Source: Enterobacter cloacae
GTDB lineage: Bacteria; Pseudomonadota; Gammaproteobacteria; Enterobacterales; Enterobacteriaceae
DNA: 64,000 bases
Direction of reading: 5' to 3'
Assembly: GCF_011078175.1 (NCBI RefSeq)
Contig: NZ_JAALCJ010000002.1
Location: 248,001 to 312,000, forward strand
Part shown: positions 49,067 to 57,839 of the stretch, one piece after another
Position numbering within the stretch: the first letter of the stretch is position 1
Layout of the letters: each line of letters begins with the position of its first letter
The notes under the pieces: model-generated
What the model was told of the DNA's origin: nothing
Database searches by the model: none
What the model saw: the letters and a program-made list of their open reading frames with translations, nothing else
Made by a program: the position numbers and the translations under genes

Positions 49067-49270
49067 TTACTCTTTGTGTGAAAGCTTTTGTGCAGTGATG
49101 TCATCTTCGGCACTTTTCTTCACTGCCGCGTCGTCATCGTTCATTGCTTTCTTAAAGCCCTTAATGGCAGCACCCAGGTCTCCCCCCAGCGTGCGTAACT
49201 TCTTGGTACCGAACAGCAGGACGACCAGTGCGGCAACCACCAGCAGTTTGGTAATACTAATCTCACCCAT
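49067..49270 (-). CDS. tatE: Twin-arginine translocase subunit TatE
   Basis: TatE is a TatA paralogue that joins the TatABC complex for export of folded proteins. The 67-residue protein begins [21 protein letters not shown], one membrane helix, followed by the hinge and amphipathic helix [19 protein letters not shown] and a charged tail. An in-frame ATG 13 codons earlier is not part of the family. It is convergent with lipA. Confidence 0.95.
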   Translation of the reverse strand: MGEISITKLLVVAALVVLLFGTKKLRTLGGDLGAAIKGFKKAMNDDDAAVKKSAEDDITAQKLSHKE

Positions 49271-49395
49271 AAATACCTTCTTTACATGAAACAGGCTGCA
49301 TTCCGCCAAAAAACCTGAATGTATTAACGGTCATTTGGCGCGTGCACACAATAGCAATCTGTAACAAGGTGAATCAAGCATTGTTGAAAAAAACA

Positions 49396-50184
49396 TCAGA
49401 ATAATTGCGGTGGCGCAAACCTGCGGTTGCGCAGAACAGGTAATTGCTGGCGTGCAAGCGCTATTCGCGCTGTAATTATCTCTGTCAGCAGTAACGCAGG
49501 TGCCTCCGCCGCCGCCGCAACCGTAACCCCCAGCGGATCGACTACCCTGCTCTGCCCGATATTCCTGTTACCACATTCCCCCGCGGCCACTACATAGCAG
49601 GTGGTATCCAGCGCGCGTGCTGCCAGCAGGGTCGCCCAGTGGTGCTCCTTAAGCGGTCCTTTAACCCACGCGGCGGGCAAAACCAGCACCTCTGCCCCCT
49701 GCAATGCCAGGTTGAGCGCCAGCTCCGGAAAACGAATATCGTAGCAGGTCATCAGGCCGACTTTAAAACCCTCCACCTCAATCAGCGGCGGAATTACACT
49801 CCCCGGATCGACCCGTCGCGACTCCTGAATGCTGAACGCATCATACAGATGAAGTTTGGCGTAACTTGCAATAATCGCGCCTTCACGTATCGCCACTAGC
49901 GTGTTTACCGCGCGCCCCGGCGTGGAGGGAACATGAATAGTCAATATGGTGGTGAGCGTGCTACCGACGCTCTCAGCCAGGAGTCGTTTTAAGAACCCCC
50001 CTTCCAGCGTTTGCGCTGACTTTACCGACAGGTCTGGATCAGCGTCATCGCGCGCCAGTAACGCTTCAGGAAGCACTAACAGCGCCGCCCCCTTTTGCTT
50101 CGCCTGGTGCATCAGGGAGACACATTTTTCCGCGTTTTCACTCCAGTCCGGCGTCACCGCGAACTGCCCTACTGCAACATACAT
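49396..50184 (-). CDS. ybeM: Deaminated glutathione amidase YbeM (nitrilase family)
   Basis: A 262-residue CN-hydrolase. The triad is clear: Glu40 (LVLPEALL), Lys110 (SYAKLHLYD) and Cys147 ([12 protein letters not shown]). Nit1-type enzymes with this sequence repair deaminated glutathione formed by transaminases. The ATG lies six bases after GGAG and matches the family N terminus [11 protein letters not shown]. As I recall, the K-12 copy is broken, whereas this one is complete. It is divergent from crcB, the two starts being about 70 bases apart. Confidence 0.92.
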   Translation of the reverse strand: MYVAVGQFAVTPDWSENAEKCVSLMHQAKQKGAALLVLPEALLARDDADPDLSVKSAQTLEGGFLKRLLAESVGSTLTTILTIHVPSTPGRAVNTLVAIREGAIIASYAKLHLYDAFSIQESRRVDPGSVIPPLIEVEGFKVGLMTCYDIRFPELALNLALQGAEVLVLPAAWVKGPLKEHHWATLLAARALDTTCYVVAAGECGNRNIGQSRVVDPLGVTVAAAAEAPALLLTEIITARIALARQQLPVLRNRRFAPPQLF

Positions 50185-50251
50185 ATTTGTCTCCGGGTTA
50201 AAAACAGCGTTACACTCGACGTACTTACACAGCAAATAGCAGGTACTGACA

Positions 50252-50635
50252 GTGTTACAACTACTTATAGCCGTTTTTATTGGTGGAGGCACGGGTAGCG
50301 TTGCGCGGTGGCTCTTAAGCATGCGGTTTAACCCGCTGCATCAGGCCATTCCGATGGGAACACTGGCGGCAAATCTGATAGGGGCGTTTATTATTGGGAT
50401 GGGGCTTGCCTGGTTTAATCGTATGACCCATATCGACCCTATGTGGAAGGTTCTGATTACAACCGGTTTCTGTGGCGGCTTAACGACGTTTTCTACTTTC
50501 TCTGCGGAGGTGGTGTTTCTGTTTCAGGAAGGTCGGATGGGCTGGGCGCTGACGAACATTGCCGTTAACATGCTTGGCTCGTTTGCGATGACCGCGATCG
50601 CATTCTGGTTATTTTCCTCTGCCAGCGGACAGTAA
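50252..50635 (+). CDS. crcB: Fluoride exporter CrcB/FluC
   Basis: CrcB forms a dual-topology dimeric fluoride channel in the inner membrane. GTG start; 127 residues with four membrane helices. Conserved motifs include [12 protein letters not shown] (about 11-22), [13 protein letters not shown] (34-46) and [15 protein letters not shown] (70-84), the last lining the fluoride pore. No fluoride riboswitch was seen upstream. In E. coli it has the same neighbours. Confidence 0.96.
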   Translation: MLQLLIAVFIGGGTGSVARWLLSMRFNPLHQAIPMGTLAANLIGAFIIGMGLAWFNRMTHIDPMWKVLITTGFCGGLTTFSTFSAEVVFLFQEGRMGWALTNIAVNMLGSFAMTAIAFWLFSSASGQ

Positions 50636-50706
50636 GCGCGGTAGCCTTAATGTTGGCTTAATTTTTCTCTGTCACTCTTGGTTCAATCTTGAACGGGGGT
50701 GATAGC

Positions 50707-50793
50707 ATGAAAGAAAATCTGTTAGGGGCGGGCATGGTATTGCTCAGCGTCGCGATCGTCGCCAGCTTTCTGAAGATCTATCTTATTGGTTGA
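50707..50793 (+). CDS. Putative small single-span membrane protein (28 aa)
   Basis: A 28-codon frame begins MKENLLGAGMVLLSVAIV and ends in KIYLIG. A GGGGGTGA ribosome-like site lies five to ten bases before the ATG, and the middle is one hydrophobic segment long enough to span the membrane. It lies between crcB and the terminator shared with cspE. I do not recognise it. The ribosome site, membrane-helix composition and a terminator 14 bases after the stop support a real small gene, but coding is unproven. Confidence 0.5.
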   Translation: MKENLLGAGMVLLSVAIVASFLKIYLIG

Positions 50794-50802
50794 TTCAAAA
50801 TG

Positions 50803-50830
50803 AAAAAAACCCGCTCATGGAGCGGGTTTT
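50803..50830. terminator. Terminator of cspE (and the 28-aa ORF)
   Basis: The 7-bp stem CCCGCTC/GAGCGGG with ATG loop is flanked by seven A on the left and TTTTG on the right; it is strongest on the minus strand, ending cspE. Confidence 0.85.
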
Positions 50831-50854
50831 GAAATTCTTGCTGACGCGTCTGAA

Positions 50855-51064
50855 TTACAGAGCGATTACGTTAGCAGCAGAAGGGCCTTTGGCACCGTTA
50901 GTGATTTCGAACTCTACGCGCTGACCTTCAGCCAGAGTTTTGAAACCATTAGACTGGATTGCAGAGAAGTGTACGAACACATCTTTGCTGCCATCTTCAG
51001 GAGTAATGAAACCGAATCCTTTGGACTCATTAAACCACTTAACGTTACCTTTAATCTTAGACAT
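50855..51064 (-). CDS. cspE: Cold-shock-family RNA chaperone CspE
   Basis: CspE is a constitutive cold-shock-domain RNA chaperone that melts RNA secondary structure and affects transcription antitermination. The 69-residue protein has RNP1 KGFGFITP and RNP2 DVFVHFSAI and starts [14 protein letters not shown]. It differs by only about one residue from my memory of E. coli CspE. It lies downstream of pagP on the same strand, 190 bases away. Confidence 0.97.
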   Translation of the reverse strand: MSKIKGNVKWFNESKGFGFITPEDGSKDVFVHFSAIQSNGFKTLAEGQRVEFEITNGAKGPSAANVIAL

Positions 51065-51254
51065 CAAAATTACCTTTATATTAAAAAACGACACAAATGC
51101 TGTGTCGGGTATCAGTACAACAATTGTGAGGCGTTTTGTCCAGCGGATCTTTGATAAAAAGTGACAAAAGTCGCGTTAATTTTCGCTGTCCGATTTTTAT
51201 CCTTTACATTTCAATGTCTGTGCATTTTTTTGCCAATTAACCTGCAAAATTCAG

Positions 51255-51830
51255 TTAAAACTGAAACCGCAACCATGCAAAGTAAACGTTACCGTTGTTA
51301 TAGGTACCCGGTATGTAGGTCATCTGAAACGTAGCCGGGCCATAACCAACAGAGGCAAGCGGCAACAGCACCGGAACAGGAATGTATTTCCAGTTATCAC
51401 GCGCTGTAAACCCAGCCGTATACCCCAGCCCCAGACGGAAATTATCATCTGATAACGGACGCCAGGTTTTTTCCCAGCCGTAGCCGCCAATGGGCTCCCA
51501 TTTGTTGTAGGAGTCCTTAAACGCCATCAGGTACAGGCCATGCCAGTTACCTTTTTCATCCCAGCGAGACTGACCGAAACCGGCCCCCCACGGACGCTCG
51601 TTATAACGGTCTGTTTTTTCTTTATCATAGGCAAAACGTGCATGCCACGTAATGGCCGGAATATAGATATCGTAATGCTCGGGTTCGTTCCAGGTTTGCG
51701 CGACGTTATCCGTGAAGGTGGTGAACCAGCCTTTATCCGCTGTATTGTCTTCTGCATTAACAACGGATGTGAACGATAACTGCCCAATAATAAACAATAA
51801 GATCAGGGAAAATTTAATTCTTTCAATCAC
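51255..51830 (-). CDS. pagP: Lipid A palmitoyltransferase PagP
   Basis: PagP is an outer-membrane beta-barrel enzyme that moves palmitate from phospholipids to lipid A, giving resistance to cationic peptides. The 191-residue precursor has a signal peptide ending near VVNA-ED (about 26), an N-terminal amphipathic helix, then an eight-strand barrel ending in RFQF. The active-site region [15 protein letters not shown] holds a catalytic histidine. In Salmonella it is PhoP-controlled; no clear PhoP box was found upstream. Confidence 0.95.
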   Translation of the reverse strand: MIERIKFSLILLFIIGQLSFTSVVNAEDNTADKGWFTTFTDNVAQTWNEPEHYDIYIPAITWHARFAYDKEKTDRYNERPWGAGFGQSRWDEKGNWHGLYLMAFKDSYNKWEPIGGYGWEKTWRPLSDDNFRLGLGYTAGFTARDNWKYIPVPVLLPLASVGYGPATFQMTYIPGTYNNGNVYFAWLRFQF

Positions 51831-52196
51831 AACGCTATTACCATATTAGTATTCGGTGCAGACCTTAACACAGAATACTTGAATGAACGCTTAACAGCAT
51901 CGGTGTTATTCCTAATTAACAATCGGGTTCTGAGAATAGTCTGAGAAGCCGAAACCGGTATGCCGGAATAAGCACATGCAGAAGACATATTTAACGTTAA
52001 TGTAACAATTTTTAGCGTGCGGGAATAATTAACATCGACAATAGCGGTGCGGTAACCCTGCCCCCCGCTCAAAGGCAACAGTTCTTCCCTGGCTAAATAT
52101 ATTCAACCCCTCCAATAACCCTACTTTTAACAGGACTTTCTTTAACCGTCTAAAGATAATCTCTTCAAACTGTGCTCATTCCAGGAGAACAGTAAG

Positions 52197-52304
52197 ATGA
52201 CCACATTTTGTGTCACACGTTTTGCCCATCAATGGCTCAAACACCGAAGCGCTGGTCTTCGGGTAGCCTGTGTCCGCGCGCCTGAACGGTATAAGATGCG
52301 GTAG
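52197..52304 (+). CDS. Putative 35-aa basic small ORF upstream of dcuC
   Basis: A 35-codon frame starts MTTFCVTRFAHQWL after CCAGGAGAA, eight bases from the ATG, and ends ERYKMR. It is rich in Arg and His, with two cysteines. A GATAAT -10-like sequence lies 37 bases before it (52155-52160), without a good -35. I do not recognise it. It could be a leader peptide for dcuC, 276 bases away, or an unrelated small gene. Only the ribosome site supports it. Confidence 0.35.
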   Translation: MTTFCVTRFAHQWLKHRSAGLRVACVRAPERYKMR

Positions 52305-52479
52305 AGCGGGACGCGACAACAGCTGACGCGGGTGAAATGGCAAGCCATGCTCAAAACCTTAACATTTCACCATCAATTTAATGACATTTAATATCTATTC
52401 ATCAGGTCAATAACGACCTAATATAAATGACGCAGGGTTAGCAAAAATATTGTCACCATTGCCTTTAGTCGTCTCTTTC

Positions 52480-52493
52480 TTGATTTTAATCAG
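52480..52493 (+). promoter_or_regulatory. FNR-binding site upstream of dcuC
   Basis: TTGATTTTAATCAG matches the FNR consensus TTGAT-N4-ATCAA at nine of ten positions, about 90 bases before dcuC. FNR activation of dcuC under anaerobiosis is known in E. coli. Confidence 0.75.
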
Positions 52494-52580
52494 CAAGAGC
52501 AGGCCATTTATTCGGCACATTTCAGGCGTCTTTTTTATTGATTATTTGTGCTCTCGGGCAGCAAGGATACAGGGGAAATC

Positions 52581-53948
52581 ATGCTTACTTTTCTCGAACT
52601 CCTCATTGGAGTCGTGGTCATTGTCGGTGTAGCACGCTACATCATTAAAGGTTACTCAGCCACTGGCGTGCTTTTTGTCGGGGGCCTGACGCTGCTGATC
52701 ATTAGTGCGCTAATGGGTCATCAGGTTTTACCCGCCAGCGAAGCCAGCACCGGGTATACCGCTACCGATATTGTGGAATATATAAAAATTCTGCTGATGA
52801 GCCGCGGCGGTGACCTGGGCATGATGATCATGATGCTCTGCGGCTTTGCTGCTTATATGACGCATATCGGCGCGAATGATATGGTGGTGAAGCTGGCCTC
52901 TAAGCCGCTGCAATATATCAACTCCCCCTATCTGCTGATGGTCGCGGCCTATTTCCTGGCTTGTCTGATGTCATTAGCCGTTTCCTCAGCGACAGGTCTT
53001 GGCGTACTGTTAATGGCCACGCTGTTCCCGGTGATGGTTAACGTCGGGATCAGCCGTGGCGCTGCGGCGGCTATTTGCGCCTCTCCGGCGGCGATTATCC
53101 TTTCCCCTACTTCCGGTGACGTGGTACTGGCCGCAAAAGCAGCGGAAATGTCCCTGATTGACTTCGCCTTCAAAACCACACTGCCGATCTCCATCGCCGC
53201 TATTCTCGGTATGGGCGTGGCGCATTTCTTCTGGCAGCGCTATCTCGATAAGAAAGAGAACGTCAGCCACGAAATGATGGATATCAGTGAAATTACCACA
53301 ACCGCCCCGGCGTTTTATTCCATCCTGCCCTTCACCCCAATTATTGGCGTACTTATTTTTGACGGCAAATGGGGTCCGCAGCTGCACATCATCACCATCC
53401 TTGTGATCTGTATGCTGCTGGCGGCCATCCTGGAGTTTGTTCGTGGCTTTAATACCCAGAAAGTGTTTACCGGCCTGGAAGTCGCCTTCCGCGGTATGGC
53501 GGATGCCTTCGCGGGCGTGGTCATGCTGTTAGTTGCCGCTGGCGTGTTTGCTCAGGGCTTAAGCACAATCGGCTTTATCCAGAGCCTGATCTCAATCGCC
53601 ACTTCGTTCGGCTCGGCCAGCATTATCCTGATGCTGGTGCTGGTGGTGCTGACCATGCTGGCGGCGATGACCACCGGCTCAGGTAACGCACCGTTCTACG
53701 CCTTTGTTGAGATGATCCCGAAACTGGCACACTCCTCCGGCATCAACCCGGCTTACCTGTCCATACCGATGCTTCAGGCCTCCAACCTGGGTCGTACCAT
53801 CTCGCCGGTATCGGGCGTCGTGGTTGCAGTTGCGGGGATGGCAAAAATCTCTCCGTTTGAAGTGGTTAAACGCACGTCAGTGCCGGTGCTGGTTGGCCTG
53901 ATCATCATTATTATCGCCACCGAAGTGCTGGTTTCCGGCGCTGCCTAA
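52581..53948 (+). CDS. dcuC: Anaerobic C4-dicarboxylate transporter DcuC
   Basis: DcuC exports succinate during fermentation and can exchange C4-dicarboxylates. The 455-residue inner-membrane protein has about 12 membrane helices. The ATG chosen gives the family start MLTFLELLIGVVVIVGVARY; codons 11 positions upstream in frame lack family similarity. Conserved stretches include SRGGDLGMMIMMLCGFAAY and TTGSGNAPFYAFVEMIP. In E. coli the dpi/cit genes follow; here rna follows directly. Confidence 0.96.
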   Translation: MLTFLELLIGVVVIVGVARYIIKGYSATGVLFVGGLTLLIISALMGHQVLPASEASTGYTATDIVEYIKILLMSRGGDLGMMIMMLCGFAAYMTHIGANDMVVKLASKPLQYINSPYLLMVAAYFLACLMSLAVSSATGLGVLLMATLFPVMVNVGISRGAAAAICASPAAIILSPTSGDVVLAAKAAEMSLIDFAFKTTLPISIAAILGMGVAHFFWQRYLDKKENVSHEMMDISEITTTAPAFYSILPFTPIIGVLIFDGKWGPQLHIITILVICMLLAAILEFVRGFNTQKVFTGLEVAFRGMADAFAGVVMLLVAAGVFAQGLSTIGFIQSLISIATSFGSASIILMLVLVVLTMLAAMTTGSGNAPFYAFVEMIPKLAHSSGINPAYLSIPMLQASNLGRTISPVSGVVVAVAGMAKISPFEVVKRTSVPVLVGLIIIIIATEVLVSGAA

Positions 53949-53966
53949 GCCAAATTTCTGCTTTCC

Positions 53967-53992
53967 AAAAAGCGCCTGCGGGCGCTTTTTGT
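53967..53992 (+). terminator. Rho-independent terminator of dcuC
   Basis: The stem AAAAAGCGCC/GGCGCTTTTT with TGCG loop lies 18 bases after the dcuC stop. Confidence 0.88.
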
Positions 53993-54042
53993 GTTTTAAT
54001 AACCCCCAGAAATTAATCGCGCCCAATCAATCAGGAAAGCAA

Positions 54043-54852
54043 ATGTTCAGAAAGGATATCGTTATCCCGTCTGGCGCAGCAGCGCTTGCACTCTGTGTCT
54101 TCTCAATACAGGCAGATCCTCTTAAGGCAACCCAGTATGGTGATTTCGATCGCTACGTTCTGGCTCTCTCATGGCAAACCGGATTTTGCCAGAGCATGGT
54201 CGAACGTAATCGCAACGAACCAGAAGAGTGTCGACTGCAAAAAGAGAGCAACAACAAAACCGATTTTCTGACCGTCCACGGTTTATGGCCAGGCCTGCCA
54301 AAATCCATTGCCGCACGCGGCGTGGATGAACGTCGCTGGATGCGTTTCGGCTGTGCCACCCGTCCGGTCCCGAACATGCCGGAAGCAAAAGCCAGCCGCA
54401 AATGCGACGCCGCCGAGACCGGGCTATCGCTCTCGGGCGCCGCAAAGTTGAACAGCGTGATGCCCGGCGCGGGCGGCAACACCTGCCTCGAACGATATGA
54501 ATACGCTAAACACGGTGTCTGCTTTGGTTTTGATCCCGACGCTTACTTCGGCACCATGGTGCGCATGAACCAGGAGGTAAAGAGTAGCGAGGCCGGAGAA
54601 TTCCTGGCGGAAAACTATGGCAAAACCGTCCGACGTAGCGACTTCGATGCAGCCGTGGCAAAAAGCTGGGGGAAACAGAGCGTAAAAGCGTTCAAACTGA
54701 CCTGCCATGGCAATCCGGCTTATCTGACAGAGATGCAGATCTCGCTGAAATCCAGCGCCATTAACAATCCCCTCTCTGCCGCCTCCTTTGCGCCACAACC
54801 GCATCCGGGCAACTGTGGCAAACAGTTTTTCATTGATAAAGCCGGTTACTGA
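54043..54852 (+). CDS. rna: Ribonuclease I (RNase T2 family)
   Basis: RNase I is a periplasmic, non-specific RNase of the T2 family. The 269-residue precursor starts MFRKDIVIPSGAAALALCV, with a signal peptide of about 22 residues. The two T2 catalytic segments are present: HGLWPGLPK (first histidine) and EYAKHGVCFG (Glu, Lys and second His). Paired cysteines suit the oxidising periplasm. An AGGAAAG ribosome site precedes the ATG; an earlier in-frame start overlaps the dcuC terminator. Confidence 0.95.
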   Translation: MFRKDIVIPSGAAALALCVFSIQADPLKATQYGDFDRYVLALSWQTGFCQSMVERNRNEPEECRLQKESNNKTDFLTVHGLWPGLPKSIAARGVDERRWMRFGCATRPVPNMPEAKASRKCDAAETGLSLSGAAKLNSVMPGAGGNTCLERYEYAKHGVCFGFDPDAYFGTMVRMNQEVKSSEAGEFLAENYGKTVRRSDFDAAVAKSWGKQSVKAFKLTCHGNPAYLTEMQISLKSSAINNPLSAASFAPQPHPGNCGKQFFIDKAGY

Positions 54853-54888
54853 CGGCCTTCCGGGCTGATGCCGCAAGGCTTCAGCGTC

Positions 54889-55509
54889 TTAGCCACTGCG
54901 AGCATCCGGGCGTACCAGATCGAACCGATGGCTGTCGCTAATGGCGTAGTAGGCCGTCGGTCCACCCGCACGCAGAATGGGCTGCGCTTTCGCAGTCTGG
55001 TAAATCCCCTCGTCCAGCAAACTCTCGGCGATATGGACGCCCACAACTTCGCCGAGCACCAGCCAGGTATCAATCGGCGTCCCCTCCGCGTCGGTAAGCT
55101 GGATGCACTGTGACAATCGACACTCGAAATTCACCGGGCTTTCCGCCACGCGCGGCGCGCTCACAAGCTGGCTGGCTACGGGCGTCAGGCCAGCAAAGGT
55201 AAATTCATCCTCGCCATGAGGGAGCGTGGCGGAGGTTTCATTCATCGCCTCTGCCAAATCGCGCGTTGCGAGGTTCCAGACAAACTCACCCGTTTCGGTA
55301 ATATTCTGCACGCTATCCTTCCAGCCATTGCTGGAAAAACCGATGATCGGTGGGCGATAGTTAAAGCAGTTAAAGAAGCTGTACGGGGCCAGGTTCAGTT
55401 GACCGGCTTTGTCACAGGATGAGATCCAGCCAATCGGACGCGGACCGATAATGGCATTCAGCGGGTCGTGCGGCAGGCCGTGCCCCTGAGAAGGTTGGTA
55501 AAAGTACAT
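54889..55509 (-). CDS. Flavin reductase-like (DIM6/NTAB) domain protein
   Basis: A 206-residue FMN-binding split-barrel protein of the flavin reductase-like family. Motifs are NAIIGPRPIGWISSCD near 18-33, NLAPYSFFNCFNYRPPIIGFSS (substrate and FMN region) and FVWNLATRDLAEAMNETSA. The ATG chosen follows AGAG; an in-frame start nine codons earlier is less likely. Relatives use FMN with NAD(P)H or bind flavin without known substrate. In K-12 rna is followed directly by rnk, so this is an extra gene here. The physiological role is unknown. Confidence 0.87.
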   Translation of the reverse strand: MYFYQPSQGHGLPHDPLNAIIGPRPIGWISSCDKAGQLNLAPYSFFNCFNYRPPIIGFSSNGWKDSVQNITETGEFVWNLATRDLAEAMNETSATLPHGEDEFTFAGLTPVASQLVSAPRVAESPVNFECRLSQCIQLTDAEGTPIDTWLVLGEVVGVHIAESLLDEGIYQTAKAQPILRAGGPTAYYAISDSHRFDLVRPDARSG

Positions 55510-55636
55510 ATCGCTCTCTCTACGGTGGGGCTGCAACGCGCATTGCCCGAATTCAGTTTTCCCAGCGTAACGAAATTTCCGTTAAGCGTGAATCGGGATG
55601 CCGGATTTATTGCCAAAAATTCATATGGCGTATGAT

Positions 55637-55725
55637 TGTGACCTTCATCACTTCAAACTTAGGGTTTCAGACAGTATCATCAGTTAAGTTAAACCCTCGC
55701 TGCCAGACGGCGAGGGTTTTCTTTT
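55637..55725 (+). promoter_or_regulatory. rnk leader with attenuator-type terminator
   Basis: A strong intrinsic terminator (stem AAACCCTCGC/GCGAGGGTTT then TTCTTTT, 55691-55725) lies 50 bases before rnk. Upstream, AACTTA (55656-55661) pairs with TAAGTT (55685-55690) and GGGTTT (55662-55667) pairs with AAACCC (55691-55696), which is also the left arm of the terminator. This interleaved pattern fits the known gammaproteobacterial rnk leader motif and suggests attenuation. A CRP-like TGTGA-N6-TCACT lies at 55637-55652. The ligand or signal is unknown. Confidence 0.65.
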
Positions 55726-55771
55726 GGATTGGTTTCTGCGTTACGCGCAGCATTAACGACATGGAGTAAAA

Positions 55772-56182
55772 ATGTCCAGACCTACGATTATCATCAATGA
55801 ACTCGACGCAGAACGTATTGACCGCCTGTTGGAGAAACCCGAATTCGCCTCGCTGCCGGTAGCCGATGCGCTGAACGAAGAGCTAGACCGGGCGCAGATG
55901 TGTACGCCTGAGACCATGCCGCATGATGTGGTCACCATGAACAGCCAGGTGAAGTTCCGCAACCTGACCACCGGGGAGGAGCTCACCCGTACGCTGGTCT
56001 ATCCGGCGCAGATGACCGACAGCAGCACGCAACTGTCAGTGCTGGCTCCTGTGGGTGCCGCACTGCTGGGGCTGCGCACGGGCGATACTATCCACTGGGA
56101 AATCCCGGGTGGCGCCTCAGCCCATCTTGAAGTGCTGGAGCTGCTCTACCAGCCCGAAGCCGCTGGCGATTACCTGCGTTAA
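55772..56182 (+). CDS. rnk: Nucleoside diphosphate kinase regulator Rnk
   Basis: Rnk is a GreA-related protein that binds RNA polymerase in the secondary-channel area and was first found as a regulator of nucleoside diphosphate kinase. The 136-residue protein has a short N-terminal coiled coil (to about 50) and a C-terminal FKBP-like domain ([46 protein letters not shown]). The ATG follows TGGAGTAA. A leader with an attenuator-type terminator precedes it. Confidence 0.96.
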   Translation: MSRPTIIINELDAERIDRLLEKPEFASLPVADALNEELDRAQMCTPETMPHDVVTMNSQVKFRNLTTGEELTRTLVYPAQMTDSSTQLSVLAPVGAALLGLRTGDTIHWEIPGGASAHLEVLELLYQPEAAGDYLR

Positions 56183-56319
56183 TCCCTTCTGAACAAGCGA
56201 CCCCGCTTTGCACAGAGGATGCTCCTGCATCCTCTTTCCGCAAAATCACCCGATTGTGTTATACCAGACAAAAACCGCGTAACCCACGCTTACTCTGTTT
56301 TGCTGCCGTGGGGACGGTC

Positions 56320-56409
56320 ATGGGTGAGATACTTGCTATCACACTGTTTTTTCTCATCACCCTGGCGATCCTCGTCGTGGCGGTACTGTACCTTGAGCGC
56401 CATCGGTGA
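56320..56409 (+). CDS. Putative small single-span membrane protein (29 aa)
   Basis: A 29-codon frame starts MGEILAITLFFLITLAILV and ends with the charged tail LERHR, a pattern typical of tiny inner-membrane proteins. GGGGA lies six bases before the ATG. It sits between rnk and convergent ybdR, ending 10 bases from the ybdR stop. I do not recognise it. Type I toxin peptides and small transport modulators both look like this; neither can be assigned. Confidence 0.45.
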   Translation: MGEILAITLFFLITLAILVVAVLYLERHR

Positions 56410-56419
56410 GTGAGAGACC

Positions 56420-57658
56420 TCACACAACCCCGCCGGGGAAGGCATTGACCAATCCCTTCACTTTTTGTTGCGCTGCCTCCGGGGTGTCTGCGCCAGGCAC
56501 CAGGATCACCTTGCGGCACTCCTCCTCCCGTTTTTCGAAAATCTTATAGGCGCGCTCCGCATCAGCCAGCGGAAGATAATGGGTCACAATATCTTCAGGA
56601 GTAAGCAGCCCCTTTTCGATAAGCGGCAGCAGCTCTCCCAGCCAGGCATGGACGTGCGTCTGGCCCATCTTAAAGCTCAGCCCCTTATCGAAGGCATCGC
56701 CAAACAGGAAGCCGTGAATAAAACCGGCATACACGCCCGGCACGCTGACCACGCCACCGCGTCGCACTGCCGCAATACACTGACGCAGCGCCTTTCCGCT
56801 GCTGCCCTCAATTTTCAGGTTACTGAGGATCGTTTCCGTCGTGCTGCCTTTGGCCTCAAACCCAACCGCATCAATAACCGCATCTACCCCGCGCTGCCCG
56901 GCCGTTTGCTCAATGATTTTCTCCGCCGCGTCGTTATCATCATCAAAGTTAATCGGGATCGCGCCGTAGCGCTCCTGGGCAAACCGCAGTCGATAGGGAT
57001 GATGGTCAACCACAAAAATCTGCTCTGCGCCGAGAAGCCGCGCGCAGGCAATGGTCAGTAACCCCACCGGCCCGGCCCCGAATACGGCGACGCTGGAGCC
57101 TTTCTGAATCTGCGCATTTTTCGCCGCCTGCCAGGCGGTAGGCAGAATATCAGACAGGAAAAGCGCTTTGTCGTCAGACAGCAGCTGAGGCACTTTAAAC
57201 GGTCCCACGTTGCCTTTCGGGACGCGCACATACTCCGCCTGTCCGCCCGGCACGCCGCCGTAAAGATGGCTGTAGCCAAACAGCGCGGCAGGGGCGGGAA
57301 TTTGCTTTTTGTTCAGCGCCGCGCCCTGCCCGCGGTTCGTGTTTTCGCAGGCCGCGTACTGTTGCATCTGGCAAAAGAAGCAGTCACCGCAGGCAATCAC
57401 AAACGGGATCACCACCCGGTCGCCCTTCTGCACGTTTTTCACCTCGCTCCCGCACTCCACCACTTCGCCCATAAATTCATGACCAAAGATATCGCCGTGC
57501 TGGACCTTAGGAATTTTTCCGCGATAAAGATGTAAATCAGAGCCACAAATCGCCGTGGCGGTTACGCGCAGGATGATATCGTCAGGCTGTTCGATGCCCG
57601 GGTCGGGCACATTATCGACCCGAACATGATGTGGACCGTGATAGGTGAGAGCTTTCAT
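56420..57658 (-). CDS. ybdR: Zinc-dependent alcohol dehydrogenase-family protein YbdR
   Basis: A 412-residue medium-chain dehydrogenase of unknown substrate. The GroES-like domain has catalytic-zinc motifs [10 protein letters not shown] (Cys38) and [11 protein letters not shown] structural-zinc cysteine set lies at [15 protein letters not shown], and the Rossmann NAD site [20 protein letters not shown] lies near 190-210. Glutathione-independent formaldehyde dehydrogenases are relatives. It is divergent from uspG, as in E. coli. Confidence 0.93.
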   Translation of the reverse strand: MKALTYHGPHHVRVDNVPDPGIEQPDDIILRVTATAICGSDLHLYRGKIPKVQHGDIFGHEFMGEVVECGSEVKNVQKGDRVVIPFVIACGDCFFCQMQQYAACENTNRGQGAALNKKQIPAPAALFGYSHLYGGVPGGQAEYVRVPKGNVGPFKVPQLLSDDKALFLSDILPTAWQAAKNAQIQKGSSVAVFGAGPVGLLTIACARLLGAEQIFVVDHHPYRLRFAQERYGAIPINFDDDNDAAEKIIEQTAGQRGVDAVIDAVGFEAKGSTTETILSNLKIEGSSGKALRQCIAAVRRGGVVSVPGVYAGFIHGFLFGDAFDKGLSFKMGQTHVHAWLGELLPLIEKGLLTPEDIVTHYLPLADAERAYKIFEKREEECRKVILVPGADTPEAAQQKVKGLVNAFPGGVV

Positions 57659-57839
57659 GCAACCTCCGAAAGGGTGTGGGTAAGCTTATAAAAGGGTAGC
57701 TACCTCTCGGGATCTGCCGCGGAATCCGGCTGTTTTGAGATTTATCCTGGCGAGATAAAAAAGTGCTGTCGGGATTACAGAAACCATTTATATTTTGTGG
57801 TTGAATGATTTCAGCGTTTATAAACAAGGAGAAACGGTT

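Larger units (their letters stand above)
51831..52580. other. Long pagP-dcuC intergenic region
   Basis: 750 bases between divergent pagP and dcuC. It holds a 35-codon ORF with a ribosome site (52197-52304), an FNR box before dcuC (52480-52493) and an inverted repeat AGGTC-N6-GACCT at 52404-52419. The part 51831-52080 is AT-rich pagP upstream sequence with nothing assigned. Confidence 0.6.

Noticed and set aside
50185-50251. Fluoride riboswitch before crcB
   Set aside because: The short ybeM-crcB gap shows no crcB-motif RNA features, so no riboswitch is claimed.
51831-52080. PhoP box for pagP
   Set aside because: Only single GTTTA/GTTAA-like half-sites were seen, without the correct direct repeat spacing.
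57695-57704. GGTAGCTACC palindrome before uspG
   Set aside because: A perfect 10-base palindrome is expected many times by chance in 64 kb, and there is no known regulator to match.
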